DNA of 64,000 bases. Source: Berberis thunbergii (lineage: Eukaryota; Streptophyta; Magnoliopsida; Ranunculales; Berberidaceae). The stretch is taken from the NCBI GenBank assembly GCA_003290165.1, contig QNQO01002077.1, positions 97,753 to 161,752 of the forward strand. The letters run 5' to 3'. Both the position numbers and the translations under genes were made by a program. Shown piece by piece: positions 11,081 to 22,796 of this stretch. The notes beneath the pieces are model-generated. The model was not told the DNA's origin and ran no database searches. It saw only the letters and a program-made list of their open reading frames with translations. How positions within the stretch are numbered: position 1 is the stretch's first letter; every line of letters starts with the position of its first letter.

Positions 11081-11690
11081 AATTTCTATCTAATTTGTCC
11101 AAGTACTACAGCGTTAGGGATTTGGTTCGTAATGTGTTTGAACTTTACTGCATGTTCATTGATGATTAATCCAATCATTGAAATTGATTTGAAGCATAAT
11201 GCACGATAACAAGTCATTAATCGCATGCTAACAAGTCATTAATCTCAATATATTTACATTTCTTAAAAATAAATAGAAACTTAGACTGTGTCCATCGTTT
11301 GTGAGGAGCCCATTCATTTGATTTTTGTTTGTTTATCTTTCCAATCGAAAAGAGTGAAAGTGGTTTTGGAATTTTGTCAAGTTTTGTATAAGTGTCAATC
11401 CCATGATACGCATGAAGCCTTATCTGATGAGTGTGAGTGAGATGTCACACGACATCTGCAATACGAATATCTATTTGGTAGCAATTAGTAATTAGCTATT
11501 TATTATGGGTGATAAAGCGCAATTAACCCTAAGTTAATTTAGGAATGCATGCCATTCAGCTAAGTCTTTATGTCAATTTAATTAAAAGTAGTTCAAATGT
11601 TAACTGATTGTTCGTGTATTTATTCAAAAAGACAAAATTCATGATTTCCTGCATGAACATTATCAGTGATACAAGCTGATAATATTTTTT
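11081..11690. other. Intergenic stretch, nothing recognised
   Basis: AT-rich, with no open frame over 60 codons and no repeat motif that I can place. Confidence 0.4.
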
Positions 11691-12960
11691 TTTTTTGGAG
11701 GTTCAGTTGAAATTGCTGGCATTGTTTACTGTCTTCCTATTAGCTCATAGTTGTTTTGGGATTTGTTTCAGGTGGAGCCCAAAAGGCGGAAAAGATACAT
11801 CAGTCATAGCTGAGTGGGTTGTGCATGGTGAGGATGACCTTGTTTCTTTGCACATTAGCGCTCACCATTGCTGGTATTAATTGGAAATGTACAGTGCAGA
11901 GAAAATGCTTTGCATGCACAGACCAACTATTTTTCTCAATTTGTGTTGGTAAATGTATTTGTATGTGTGATGTGATGTAGTAGGTAAATTTAGTTCCCTC
12001 TTGTATTCAGTTTTCTCTCACCAGTTACAATCAGAGCCAAAAGTGGACTCTTTGTTCAGCATAATCTATGAGAGAAAATGAAACAAACATTTTACAAAAA
12101 GTTCAAGTCTTCAATGTGCTGCCATGATTTACAGCGGATTGACTAAACCATCTGATTATCTTGTCATATTGGACACGAGGTTCCTTGCATTTTAGTTTTT
12201 TCTTGCAAATGAAGCTGAGCATGGTACATTTTATAATAGAAGGAAAATAATGTTTAGCATGATCTCCATTCACATTTTATGATAGAAGGAAATGAATGTA
12301 GGATGGGAACTGCACCTTTTGCTGCCATAATTTTAACGTTCTGATAAGGATATGGCTATGAGGTTCACCTTCCATAGGAGATCTGCGCTATTTGAAATGA
12401 GAGTGCAGAAGTTGCATTGTTAGATTTGCATTGCAAGTTTTATGATATAAGGAGCCGATGTATATTCAGTTGCTTCCAAAAATATAGTTTGAGTGGTGAT
12501 GGATGCTGAGTTATTCTAAACTGTATCTCATTTATCTTGTAGATGGCCTGTCAACCCTGTTTGGTTTTCTAGCAAAAACTGCAGACCAGCCAATTGGGTC
12601 TAGTTTATTCCTTCCTCTCATTTTCCATTAAAAAGACTTGCTAACAACTTGATCATTAACATTTAACAAGACTTGACAACTCCAGAGAGTCTAAAGTTTG
12701 ATCCTTACCTTTGATTCCTTCTTACATTAGAAAGAAAACAGACACGTTCGTAGTTTAGTTGAAATTGCTTGTATTTTGATAAGGCCGATCTATTCCTATA
12801 CTTGACAATGATCCACTCAAAATTACTGTGTTAAATCGGATTTGTTCAAGGTGGAGCAAGAATGCCTAAAGTGATGATCAACCATTGCAGAGGAGGGCCT
12901 GATGATGGTGAGAAAATGCTTTGCATTAACTTTTCATTTCTTGTTTTTATGTGGAAATTG
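11691..12960 (+). other. Decayed NLR 3' flanks upstream of NLR-C
   Basis: The stretch contains the NLR-type 3' tail at 12850-12897 (GGTGGAGCAAGAATGCC ... GCAGAGGAGG) and a weaker one at about 11770, although no NLR coding region precedes them. The part from 11922 on is repeated at 38967-39960 upstream of NLR-D, so it belongs to the duplicated unit. The ORF at 11695-11880 begins at TTG, not ATG, and is not credited as a gene. Confidence 0.55.
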
Positions 12961-13807
12961 TTAGCATCAAAGGTAGAGATTGTTGTGTTAGTGCGTATAA
13001 AGTTGATATGGTGATGTGGGACAGTACTTTAGGTGATGTAAAGTAGTCGTTGCCTTTCAATAAACGTTTTTTTTTTTTTTTTTTTATATGAAGTTGCAAG
13101 GATTTTGATTTGAATTTTCGAGTTAATTTCGGTCTCATGGTTGTAAGAAATATTTCAGTGTATAAAGAAAAAACGTAAAAATTTCGAGGATATATGAAAT
13201 ATATATATAATGAACTTCGAGGGTATATGAAATATGTGAAAAAAATAAAATGCAATTTAATAAATTTATTAAACACATTAAATGAAGCCTAAATACTAAA
13301 AAAATGAAACAAATATGAAATCAATATATAATTAGAAAATCATGGTGGTTTCAAAATCTATATATAAATAGAACTAGAAGAAATGATAATTAGAAAATCG
13401 AGACATGGTTTAAAAAATCAATAATTAATTAGAAAAAAACCATGAAATTTACGAAAAAATCTAAATTTTTTTTAAAAACATTGAAAAATGTAATATTTGG
13501 TAGTTGGTTTTTGTATTTTTACAATATTTACGAAAAAAATACCAAAATTTACAAAAAAAACCCCAGAATATTTACAATATTTTTACAGTATTTTTACAAC
13601 CAAGTAATTACGTAACAATGTGAAATTATAACCATTTTGTTTTGAGCCCCAGAATTTCAAGCCAAAGGAAAACCAGTTAAAGGCTTACTCCAAATAGTTT
13701 CTTGCTTTAAGTGTCTCTCTTCCAGTAATATGTTATCTTCTAGCGATCACCCACTGGTCTCAACCCGTCGAAAGAGAGAGAGAGAGAGAAATCAGAAACT
13801 TAAGATC
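12961..13807 (+). promoter_or_regulatory. Upstream and 5' UTR region of NLR-C
   Basis: AT-rich DNA with a T-run (13064-13085) and tracts of A, homologous to 46560-47519 upstream of NLR-D. The proximal part (13610-13807) is the conserved NLR promoter, ending in a (GA)n stretch at about 13770-13789 just before the ATG. Compared with NLR-D, NLR-C lacks about 30 bp between GAAAACCAGTTA and ACTCCAAATAG. Confidence 0.55.
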
Positions 13808-16555
13808 ATGGCCGAAGCTGCAGTGAGTCACGCTGTTGAGCATCTGATTCCCTTTCTGAAGGAAGAAGCAAAATTGTTGAAGGGAGTGCGAGGCAAAGTG
13901 GAGTTCATCACAGAAGAAATGGATTCCATTCGTGGCGTGCTAAAGGATGCTGATGCAAGGGCGGAGATTGAAGAAGATGTCAAGGTCTGGGTTAAACAAT
14001 TGCGACAAGTTGCCTTCAAAATGGAAGACGTTTTGGATGAGTTTCGCCTCCGTGTTGCACAACAATAGCCACGACGCAGTGGAGGGGTCCTTAGTTGGGT
14101 TCGCCAGACTTTCGGATGCGTCAAGCGCTTGAAGCCTCGCCATGTTGTTGCCACTGAGATTCAAGATATAAAAGGAAAACTGATTCAGATTAGCGAACGA
14201 AAAGACAGATATAAATTCAATCAGTTTATTCAAGAGTCGGAGAAGGCAGGGTCTAGCAGCTCCAACAGTAATGAAGAATGGAAGTTTCATCAGGATGATG
14301 CTCTTTATGTTGAAGATTCAGAACTCGTCGGGATCAAGGAGCAAAAAGACCAACTTATAAGTTGGTTGGTAGAAGGCGAGGAAAGGCGATCGGTGTTTGC
14401 AGTAGCAGGAACTGGTGGAGTAGGCAAAACAACCCTTGTCAGGAAAGCCTACGAAAGTGATCAAGTGAAAAGCAAATTTTATTGCTATGCATGGATCACC
14501 GTTTCACAATCTTTCAAAATTGAAGAGCTTTTGCGGAAATTGATCAAGCAATTCCAGGAATTGATGCAGGATTCAGTTTCTCCACCATTGGACGAGAAAC
14601 TGGAGAGGACTCAGCTGATTGACAAACTCAGGAGCTATCTTCAAGGAAAGAGGTATATGGTTATTCTAGATGATGTTTGGAGTGTCCAACTATGGACTTC
14701 CTTGAAAAATGCATTGCTCGATAATCATTGCCATAGTAGAATCATTGTCACAACACGTGATAATGGTGTTGCTGATTCATTTGTTGATTCTCCTTCACAT
14801 GTTTGCAATCTCTCTCCCTTGCCTCTTGAAGATGGCTTGAATCTTTTCTATAAAAAGGCGTTTGGATCGGATTTCAAGGGACAATGCCCACCGGACTTGG
14901 AGGATTTGTCAAAGAAAATCGTAATGAGAAGTGGAGGTCTTCCCCTGGGAATTGTGGTAATGGGTGGTCTTCTTTTGACAAAAGAAAAGACCTTCTTGGA
15001 ATGGAAGAAATTTCATGACAGCCTTTCTTCTAACTTAGGAGAGGATCCCAATCTAAGGAGTATAATGAAAATCATCTCACTCAGTTACCAAGACCTGCCT
15101 TATCATCTTAAATCTTGTTTTCTTTACTTTGGTCTTTTTCCAGAAGATTATGAAATATTTGCTTTTAAGTTAACTAATTTGTGGATAGCCGAAGGATTTG
15201 TCAAAGAAAAAATGGGGATAACCCTAGTAGAGGTTGCAGAAGATTATCTCGACCAACTTGCCAAGAGGAATTTGGTGCAAGCATATCCATCGACTATATA
15301 TTATAATGTAAAATCCAGCAGAGTTCATGATCTGATGCACGAGTTTATTCTCTCAAGATCTCTGGAGGAAGATTTTTGTGAAGTTCTTGGTGGGAAGGCC
15401 AGTGCCAGTTCAATTGTGAACAGTCGACGACTTTCTATTCAAAGCATCCCCAGTAGAGATGATATCCTAAAAATCACAAGTACGCCATGTGTTACTCGTT
15501 CACTTTTTGTGTTTCAATTGGATGAGTTGCCCAACTCTATGATGCACACATTTCTTTCTAGTTTTGTGCTACTAAAGGTACTTAGCCTCAGAGATGCACC
15601 TTTGGAGGATTTTCCTTACGAGGTCACAAAGCTACTGCAATTGAGGTATTTGGATATTGGTGGTACACTTATCAAATCACTACCAGATAGTATTGCAAAA
15701 CTGCAGAATCTTGAAACTCTGTATCTGGAAAATACTGATGTGAGTCTCTTGCCACTTGCCATTCTGAAGCTTCGAAAATTGAGGCTTCTTAAAGCAGATC
15801 TGACAGTAATACCAGAGAGAATCGGGCTTTTGACAAACTTGCAAAGTTTAAGAATCGTTGATGCGAGTCAAGGAACTAAAGTAATCTCAGAGTTGGGGAA
15901 GCTCACTCAGTTGAGATCACTAAACATTGCCAATTTGAGAAGCGAAAATGGGGTGAATTTGTGTGGCTCTATAGACAAGATGCATCACCTTCAAAACTTA
16001 ACCATCCAGGCATTAGAAAAAGACGAATTTCTTCAATTGCAGTTTGTATCATCTCCTCCCTCACTTCTTCAGAATTTGAACCTGTTTGGGAGTTTAGAAA
16101 AGTTACCTGCCTGGGTACTCTCCCTTAAAAACCTTAATGAAATTGCATTACGCTTCTCAAGATTAAGTGAGGATCCATTGAAAGCATTCCAAACTTTACC
16201 TAATCTAGAACTGATGGTGCTTCAAGCAAATGCATATGTTGGAGAGGAGTTGCATTTTCAGGCTGACAGTTTTCAGAAACTCAAGAGGTTTTTTCTGGGT
16301 GGATTAGAAATGTTGCATTCATTGGTGATACAGAAAGGTGCACTAACCAACCTTCAAGATATGAGAATTGCAGATTGTCAGCAATTAAGGGAGATGCCCA
16401 AAGGCATAGCAGATCTCAAGAAGCTCAAATATCTGTCCTTTTACAACATGCCTACTGGTTTCACAAGTAAGCTTGCACAAGATGGAGGTGAAGACTACTG
16501 GAAAGTGAAGCATGTACCACGAGTTCAATTTGTTTGTCCGGATGAAGAAGATTGA
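13808..16555 (+). pseudogene. NLR-C: full-length RPM1-like CNL gene with one premature TAG
   Basis: From ATG 13808 the frame encodes 915 codons of an RPM1-like CC-NB-ARC-LRR protein, broken only by a TAG at 14066-14068 (codon 87) where NLR-D has GAG. Order: Rx-type coiled coil with an EDVID-like motif (MEDVLDEF, residues 72-79), P-loop GTGGVGKTT, kinase-2 (MVILDDVW), RNBS-B (SRIIVTTRD), GLPL, RNBS-D (CFLYFGLFPEDYEI), VHD in place of MHD, then LRRs to the ancestral TGA. NLRs of this type detect pathogen effectors inside the cell and trigger defence. The nonsense codon falls just after the CC, so translation would give an 86-residue CC-only peptide. An ATG at 14129 could restart an NB-ARC-LRR product of 808 residues. 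One base change separates it from an open gene. Confidence 0.9.
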
Positions 16556-16700
16556 GTCGGTGTAACTGATTTGGTGTGTATCTCAAACTCTCTACATCAT
16601 TTAACTTCTACCATTGCCATATTAGATTTTTATTTGAATTGTTACTTTCTTGTTTTGTACTGGTTTGACTCGAGAAAGCTACATACAAGTTATCAATCCC
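16556..16700 (+). other. 3' flank of NLR-C up to the LINE insertion
   Basis: Homologous to 50268-50412 behind NLR-D. It is interrupted by the LINE at 16701. The last 11 bases, TTATCAATCCC (16690-16700), are the left target-site duplication. Confidence 0.7.
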
Positions 16701-19515
16701 GAAGTTGAAAACAAAGACGACCTCTTGGGGGGGCTGAAATTTCGGAAGGAGCGATTTCGGGCGATACGGGGGTATTTCGGTCTTTGACTGAAATCTAATC
16801 TCAGCCGTCCTTCTTCTGTAAGATTGCATCCCAGCCTTCGCTGGTGGCGGCTAGGGTAGCTGCTGGGACAACCCTAGGCGGCTCAGCCATTCTTTTACCG
16901 GCATATCTCGGGTCGCGACACGCGATTCAGGCCGTTATGGGCCGATATTGGTCGATACTGGCCGATATTGGTCGTTACTGGTCGCTTCTGGATGTTTTCA
17001 AGGTCTCACAGCACTGAATCTGGCTGATCCATTCATCTGGTTTCAAGTTTCGGTTGCAGTGCTATCTTTGTCACGCCGCCGATACGATTCAGAGTTGTGA
17101 ACCGTTACGGTACAGAGACAGGGTTCCGTTTTGATTGCTTTGATTTTCCGACCCTTTCTTGCCGAGGCACAGATCTGGTGCCCACGTTTCGGCTGCAGAG
17201 TTGTTTCGTTTCGGCTGCCGATACGATTCAGGTATCGGTTTCTGGTACGACTCAGTGACAGGTTTTGTACCGTTTCGTATTTCCCTGATTTTTCGACACT
17301 GGCACCAAACTGGATGTGATGTCGGCGCCTCCTGCCGTTATCCCTCCTCCCCTGATGGGGAGATCTGCTAATGGGGGTCCCGTCGAAGGCGCGGCTAAGC
17401 CCTCTTTCGCACAAATTTTGGGAAAAATTCTGGTGGCCGACGTCGTGGAAACTCCGGTTGAAGGCACTAGATTCCGTAAAGAGGGCGCTCCAGCTATTAG
17501 TATTACGGCAACGGATGAAGTCCGCGGGGAGGAGTTTATAGAACGACATGTTATCGTCTTAAAATTTTCTAGCTACCGCCCTACATTGGAAGACATTCGG
17601 GACTCGATTCACAGAACTTGGGGAATTATGGGCGATTTTTCGCTTGGCTTACTTAATCAACGGCATGTTTTGGTTCGTCTTCAATCGGAGGAGGAAGCAA
17701 AAAAAGTATTGTCGCGAGATTCTTTTTTGATTCGTGGCGTGCGGTTCAAAGCTTTCCGCTGGCATGATGGTTTCAGTCTGAAGGAGGACCCGATATCGGT
17801 GCCACTGTGGGTAGAGTTGCCTAACTTACCTTTACATCTTTTTCATCCCCCTATTTTAAAAGCAATTGTCAATTCTTTTGGTGTTTTTTTTAGAATGGAT
17901 GACCATACTAGATGTTTATCGCGCCCGGGCTTTGCCCGTGTGTGTGTTGAGATGACTTTGGCGGAGAAATTACCAAACAGAGTATGGATTGATAGGGCCA
18001 ATAATAGAGGTTTTTGGCAGAATATTGAGTACCCAGGTTTCAAATATTGTGATTTTTGTTCCTTGCTCGGGCATCAGGAAAGTGTTTGTCGCAAGAAGCT
18101 AGGCATTAAGGGCGGTGGCCGGGTTTCGAAACTAGGTAATGTTGACAAGTTAGCCAAATCAAAGAATGAAAGTAACAATACCAGGCAACAATATGTTCCA
18201 GTGATCAGAAAAGGAAATTCTTCGAACTCGGAAGTGAGTGTGAGTGGCACAAAAAATAGCACAGGCGAGGAAACTTCGGAGGGAGTCGGGGATAGAAAGC
18301 AGGTGGCCATTGATCCGGAAAAGGTGGATTTGTCGAACACATTTGAGGCATTGATGGAGAATATTGAAGAAGATGAAGGTCCTCCAGCGGAATTTCAAAT
18401 AGCGGGTCACAAATTAGAGCACGCTAAAACCGGGGTCCAGCATGAGTCTACGGAGGAATGCCTACTAGAGGCGGGGTATACAACTTCAGAAATTGATAAT
18501 GTTCTTGGACAACAAAAAAAGTTACCCCCACACGAAAATGAGATAAATCCGGAAACAAAGAACAATCCTTCTATTCAAAGTGCAGCGTCGCAAACTGTGA
18601 CGAATGATTTCACATGTGAAACTCAGATTGGGCAGACTGTTTCAAGGTCGCAGCAGCCAGTGCTCTACCTTTCAAGAGGGGCCATGATTTCTCCTCAGCC
18701 AGAGGCCATGGTCTCGCCTAAGCCAGCGCCATCCACCAAGGCTGTGGACGTGACCTGCGCCATTGCCGCGCCATGCACCAAACCAGATAACAGCGTCTCG
18801 CCTCAGCCAGCGCCCCACACCAAAGCAGTGGAAGTGGCCTCGCCCCAGACTACGCCCTGTACCAAGACAGGGGTCGAGGCTTCGCCTCAGCCAGCGCCCT
18901 GCTACCCATTTATCGGTGCTACTAGCACAGAGCTAGGGGATGCTATACAGGGTCAGCAAGTGCAGGAATATTCGGAAGATGATTTGCAGTCTCTGCTCAG
19001 GTTAAAGAGACATTTTGACAAATATGCTATCAAATCCTCCCCGGATTATAAAAGAGTCGGAGACAATTTGAATCAGGCTATATCTTTGTTCAGAGAAAAT
19101 AGGTTACTTCGACCGCCGACTTATGACCTCAGTATACTCGAAAGTTCTAGTGAGGATAGTGATGACGTCAACTCAGAACCTGAGCTTGATCCACAGGTAG
19201 CGAACAGTGATTTGGCTTTAGGGGCTATGTCAGACGGAAAGATGAATAAGAGGCGCCACACCAAAGATATCAGTATTTGTCCCCGTAAATTCAATAGAAC
19301 GAGGACAGAAACCAAAAGGTACAAAGATTGATTGGTGCATCCTATCTTTTGTGAGGCTTTGTTTCGGATTTTTAGTAAAACCCTATTGGGTCAGTCATGT
19401 AGCCTTCGGGCGTGGATTTTTATATGAATAAAATGGATGTTCTTTAAAAAATAAAAAATAAAAAATAAAAAATAAAAAATAAAAAATAAAAAATTAAAAA
19501 TTAAAAAAAAAAAAT
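16701..19515 (+). mobile_element. ORF1-only LINE (half-LINE) with poly-A tail and target duplication
   Basis: A 2.8-kb insertion in the 3' flank of NLR-C. The empty site is visible behind NLR-D (about 50401-50411) and NLR-A. It is flanked by TTATCAATCCC at 16690-16700 and 19516-19526, has a roughly 600-bp GC-richer 5' leader, one intact ORF (17316-19331), a short 3' UTR with ATGAATAAAATGG, and an A-rich tail of repeated AAAAAT (19447-19514). No endonuclease, reverse transcriptase or RNase H is encoded. It must have moved using the ORF2 machinery of a related autonomous LINE. The perfect duplication and open ORF1 point to recent insertion. Confidence 0.85.
17316..19331 (+). CDS. LINE ORF1 protein (DUF4283 plus CCHC zinc knuckle), intact
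   Basis: 671 codons, open throughout. The N-terminal about 200 residues form a DUF4283 domain (VIVLKFSSYRPTLEDIRDS, FRWHDGFSLKEDPISVPLWV). A zinc-knuckle block follows (RVWIDRANN.GFWQ, then C-D-F-C..GHQESVC). After that comes a long low-complexity tail rich in P, A, S, T, Q with repeated short phrases (SPQPAP, CTK) and an acidic stretch (ESSSEDSDDVNSEPELD). In plant L1-type LINEs this protein binds the element RNA and chaperones target-primed reverse transcription. It lies alone in the element, with no ORF2 downstream. Start: ATG at 17316-17318, with a second ATG codon adjacent. Fragments of related copies occur at 4215-4966, 9640-10257 and 10258-10745. Confidence 0.85.
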   Translation: MMSAPPAVIPPPLMGRSANGGPVEGAAKPSFAQILGKILVADVVETPVEGTRFRKEGAPAISITATDEVRGEEFIERHVIVLKFSSYRPTLEDIRDSIHRTWGIMGDFSLGLLNQRHVLVRLQSEEEAKKVLSRDSFLIRGVRFKAFRWHDGFSLKEDPISVPLWVELPNLPLHLFHPPILKAIVNSFGVFFRMDDHTRCLSRPGFARVCVEMTLAEKLPNRVWIDRANNRGFWQNIEYPGFKYCDFCSLLGHQESVCRKKLGIKGGGRVSKLGNVDKLAKSKNESNNTRQQYVPVIRKGNSSNSEVSVSGTKNSTGEETSEGVGDRKQVAIDPEKVDLSNTFEALMENIEEDEGPPAEFQIAGHKLEHAKTGVQHESTEECLLEAGYTTSEIDNVLGQQKKLPPHENEINPETKNNPSIQSAASQTVTNDFTCETQIGQTVSRSQQPVLYLSRGAMISPQPEAMVSPKPAPSTKAVDVTCAIAAPCTKPDNSVSPQPAPHTKAVEVASPQTTPCTKTGVEASPQPAPCYPFIGATSTELGDAIQGQQVQEYSEDDLQSLLRLKRHFDKYAIKSSPDYKRVGDNLNQAISLFRENRLLRPPTYDLSILESSSEDSDDVNSEPELDPQVANSDLALGAMSDGKMNKRRHTKDISICPRKFNRTRTETKRYKD

Positions 19516-19904
19516 TTATCAATCCCAGCTCTTTCTTTACAAACATTTTATTTCAATGATTTTTGAATTTATCAAATAAATGAAGTGAGGATTTGTTTAG
19601 TAAAGCTGTCAGGCATGTTGTTACAAGTTCAATTTAAGTTGTGTATATATGCCTTTTCTACTAAGTCATGTTAGTAGTTCAGTAAATTGCTTGTATTATT
19701 GATCAATCTGCCTCTATCTATTTTTGATGATATGATGCACTCACACCACACCATGTGGTTGGATTTGTAATAGGTGGGGCGAGAACATCAGAAGTGAGGA
19801 TCCGATGATGCAGAGGAGGCCACGGTAGCTGGCAAGAAAACTCTCTGCAGTAACTTTTCATTCACAAAGTGGTCGTTTTCCCAGTTTAAGTGTGTAATAA
19901 GTTG

Positions 19905-20108
19905 GAAAAATTCTAATTGTCGGGGGAAATGGCGAGGAAAACAGCGAGGGACTCCACAGGGTTGGGGGAGCCGTCCATCCCCTCGAGATGCATGTTTGAA
20001 ACCTCGAGATATGTGCGTTAAAAAGTCAAGCGCACATCCCGGGAGATGGACGGCTCCCCCTCCCCCCTGTGGGATCCCTCGCTGTTTTCTTCGACACTTA
20101 GACGAGTT
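19905..20108. mobile_element. Foldback / MITE-like inverted repeat, about 200 bp
   Basis: It is absent from the same place behind NLR-D. The arms pair well: GAAAACAGCGAGGGA, TCCACAGGG and GGAGCCGTCCATC on the left (about 19937-19980) are repeated in reverse complement on the right (20042-20092). The outer ends carry a weak shared word (TCTAATTGTCG against TCTAAGTGTCG), and GTTG flanks both sides. No coding capacity is seen. In a transcript this would form a long hairpin. Confidence 0.65.
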
Positions 20109-20245
20109 GTGCATGTGGTGATTGAGACGTAAAAGGTGACTTTGTTATGTTTGTATAGTATTTTTTTTGTGTTATTTATTAGTACAGTCTTATGTTGATT
20201 ATTTATGGTATTATTATGTCTGGCATTGGATATCACTCATAGAAG

Positions 20246-20312
20246 TGCGCTCTGCAATCTTCAACATGTATTTAATTTGAAATATGAGCAATTAAAGAGG
20301 TGCCCACGGGTA
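20246..20312 (+). pseudogene. LRR relic behind NLR-C
   Basis: GTGCGCTCTGCAATCTTCAA and GAGGTGCCCACGGG match the relic at 1315-1442 and, more distantly, the LRR end of the intact genes. It is a decayed remnant of a second NLR copy; no frame is left. Confidence 0.55.
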
Positions 20313-20336
20313 ATATTTATTCAGTCAATTATGGAA

Positions 20337-21259
20337 AGTTTCATCAAGTTTGCACTATGTATGTTAATAAATACTTCTAGTTGAGTTTGGTACTTTTGAA
20401 GTCATGTTATTCTATTTAAATCGGGGTGTCTAAGGGTACATGTAAGGAGCTTTGGTGATTTATTAAGGGTTTGGGGGGTTCTTAAATCCTTTTGTGGCTT
20501 TTACTACATTGGGTTGGCCTACACCATTCAGTAATGACCCAAATCCACATGGTACAATACTGTTCGCTTTAGACTCAAGACTCGCAGGGCTTTAAAACGC
20601 ATTATACCAAGGGATCAAAGCTCACACATAAGTAACACATCCCCTTCCCTCACTTAGGCGATGTTGGACTATAACACCCAGTAGCTGCGAGCCATAGCTC
20701 CCCATGTTCGCCCACACAGTGTTATAATCCACCCCCCTTGAACGTTGGCACATTTTCGGCTATTAAACTGTCACACTCCAATTTTCAAGACACCAAAATA
20801 TTCTGAAAATTGAGACGTGATATTTTGTTTTGCCCGGTTTCTATTTTTTCTTTTTCTCTTTTTTCTTGGTAATAAAAAGAGTTGCTATTGAGGAAATAAT
20901 TAAAAATTAACATATATAATGCATAAATATTCACATCCCACATATTATCTTATAACTTGCGACTCTTACACATCGTAAGTTATTTCAAAAGTCCAAAGTC
21001 ATAAGCTCCACTCTTCCTTTGTCTCGTTCTTATTTTCTTGCTTTTTATCTTTAAGTGTAGAAAACGATTTCGAAAAGGTTTATTACATTAATTTTTTTAA
21101 AAAAAATTATAAATATTTTATGTTTAAGGTCTATAAGTAGTGTCTGAGATGTGTCTGGATTTGTTAAAAACTGTCCGACACAACACTCCCAATCCGAGAA
21201 AAGGTGTTTCCTAGGTTATCACTTAGGGCATTGCTATGTAACACCGCCATTCCCACTCT
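20337..21259. other. Unassigned stretch, probably old repeat
   Basis: No ORF of note. The part at 20650-20760 (GGCGATGTTGGACTATAAC ... GTTATAATCCACC) has the look of a common dispersed plant repeat, but I cannot name the family. The stretch ends in the hAT target site. Confidence 0.35.
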
Positions 21260-21267
21260 GTTACACC

Positions 21268-22796
21268 CAGTGTTGTTAAGGCGGACGTCAGGCGCGCCTC
21301 GAGGCGGTTTGGCAAAGGGGCGCCTCAAATTGGAGCGAGGCGGAGCGGTAAAGTGAGGTGTACGCCTCGGTCCACCTCACGCCTCACCTGCCTCAGACAC
21401 CTCGAACCGCCACATCCTTTTAAGCCTTAAAACTCAAATGCACCCCAAAAAGCGCAAAAGCCCAAAAGCCTTTTAGGGTTTGGGGTAGGGTTAAATAGAG
21501 CTTGTAATCGAAAGAGAGAGATCAAATTTTGGGGACTGCAGCTGCTCATTCAGATCTTTCAGTCTTTCCTTCAACAACTCAATGCTTTCCTTCAAATCAG
21601 ATCAGCAAATAAGGTATTTCTTCCTTTCTTCTTCTTCTTCTTCTTCTTCTAATCTTCTTCCCTCTTTTTGTTCCTTTCTTCTTCTTCCCTCTTTTTGTGA
21701 TATGTTCACAGATCAGGTATATTGCGTTTTTTTTTTTTTTTAATGATCTGTTCAGAGAACTGATGGTTTTATGATCCCATTGGACTCATCTTTACGAGCT
21801 CTAATAAGGCAATCAAAAGTCTCTTGATTGGTAACTTAAAAATCTCTATGCTCTATTCGTGGATCCAAGTCCCAATTGGTTATTGAACCATCTCTGATTG
21901 TGACGTCTGTCATAGCACGTTACCAAAAATGTCTTTGAATAATATGGAGAGGTTGGTTAGCCATCCATCTATCTTTCCATAAGTTAACCCTCCTGCTCAA
22001 AATGAATTATTGCTCTCAAAACTTTGTTTCAAATTTGTGACACACTTCAACAGATGGCACACCCATAAGGAGTGTTAACTCTCTTGGTGAACCACCTGAA
22101 ACCTTCTGGACCATACTTATCTTAAATAATCTGTCTCCTTCAAGTTTGTCAATCTTACAATTCCTTGAGTTTTTTTTTTCGACTTTCAAACAATCACAAT
22201 CTACTTATGTCACTGATACACAAATATATGATCGGAATATAAAAATAATACGATCAGAATTTCATTTTTATCAATAGCACCCTGCAGTGCAGGTCTGTTA
22301 TTATGAACTAGCAAGCAATACATGTTCCCAATAAAAGCTTCCGAAAATTTCTTCAATGGAGCAACAAATATATAGTTTCTTCAATATTGCACAAACACTA
22401 TTTATCATTTTGTTTGTTTCTTCAATCCAAAGTTCAAGCCTGCAAAACCACAGATGGAAATATTTAGTTAATATCAAGAAATTTTGTTACTATCTTTCAA
22501 ATAGGTTTTGGTAAGGCCCGACTAATATAGCTACGAATAAATAAACAAAGAATAAAATGGTGTTGAAAAATTATTATTATGGGATAATTGGATTTTCCCT
22601 TCATCTTCTTTCTTTACTTTATGATTGTTGATGAATATTACTTACCTAAATATGTTTCAATTTATTATAATAAAAAATCTTTAAAAAATGATAAAGACCG
22701 CCTCAATGAAGTGAGTCCGCCTCGTCTACCGCCTCGCCTCTGAGGCGTTTTCAGGCTTGTCCACCTCCCCATTGTCTTGACGCCTTAACTACACTG
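21268..22796. mobile_element. Non-autonomous hAT transposon
   Basis: Inverted ends: left CAGTGTTGTTAAGGCG, right (reverse complement) CAGTGTAGTTAAGGCG. The element is flanked by a perfect 8-bp target duplication GTTACACC (21260-21267 and 22797-22804), the hAT hallmark. Length is 1529 bp. GC-rich GCCTC/GAGGCG repeats cluster near both ends (21285-21410 and 22700-22760) and may be subterminal transposase sites. The interior is AT-rich with a CTTCTT run (about 21625-21710) and encodes no transposase. Confidence 0.85.

Larger units (their letters stand above)
19527..20336 (+). other. 3' flank of NLR-C after the LINE, with conserved 3' tail
   Basis: Continuation of the NLR-C flank, homologous to 50412-51002. 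The conserved NLR 3' tail is at 19773-19819. An inverted-repeat element sits inside it and an LRR relic lies near its end. Homology to the NLR-D unit stops at about 20336. Confidence 0.65.

Noticed and set aside
11695..11880. Small ORF with a signal-peptide-like hydrophobic start
   Set aside because: Starts at TTG, ends after 61 codons, and overlaps decayed NLR 3' flank sequence including a tail-like GGTGGAGCC block.
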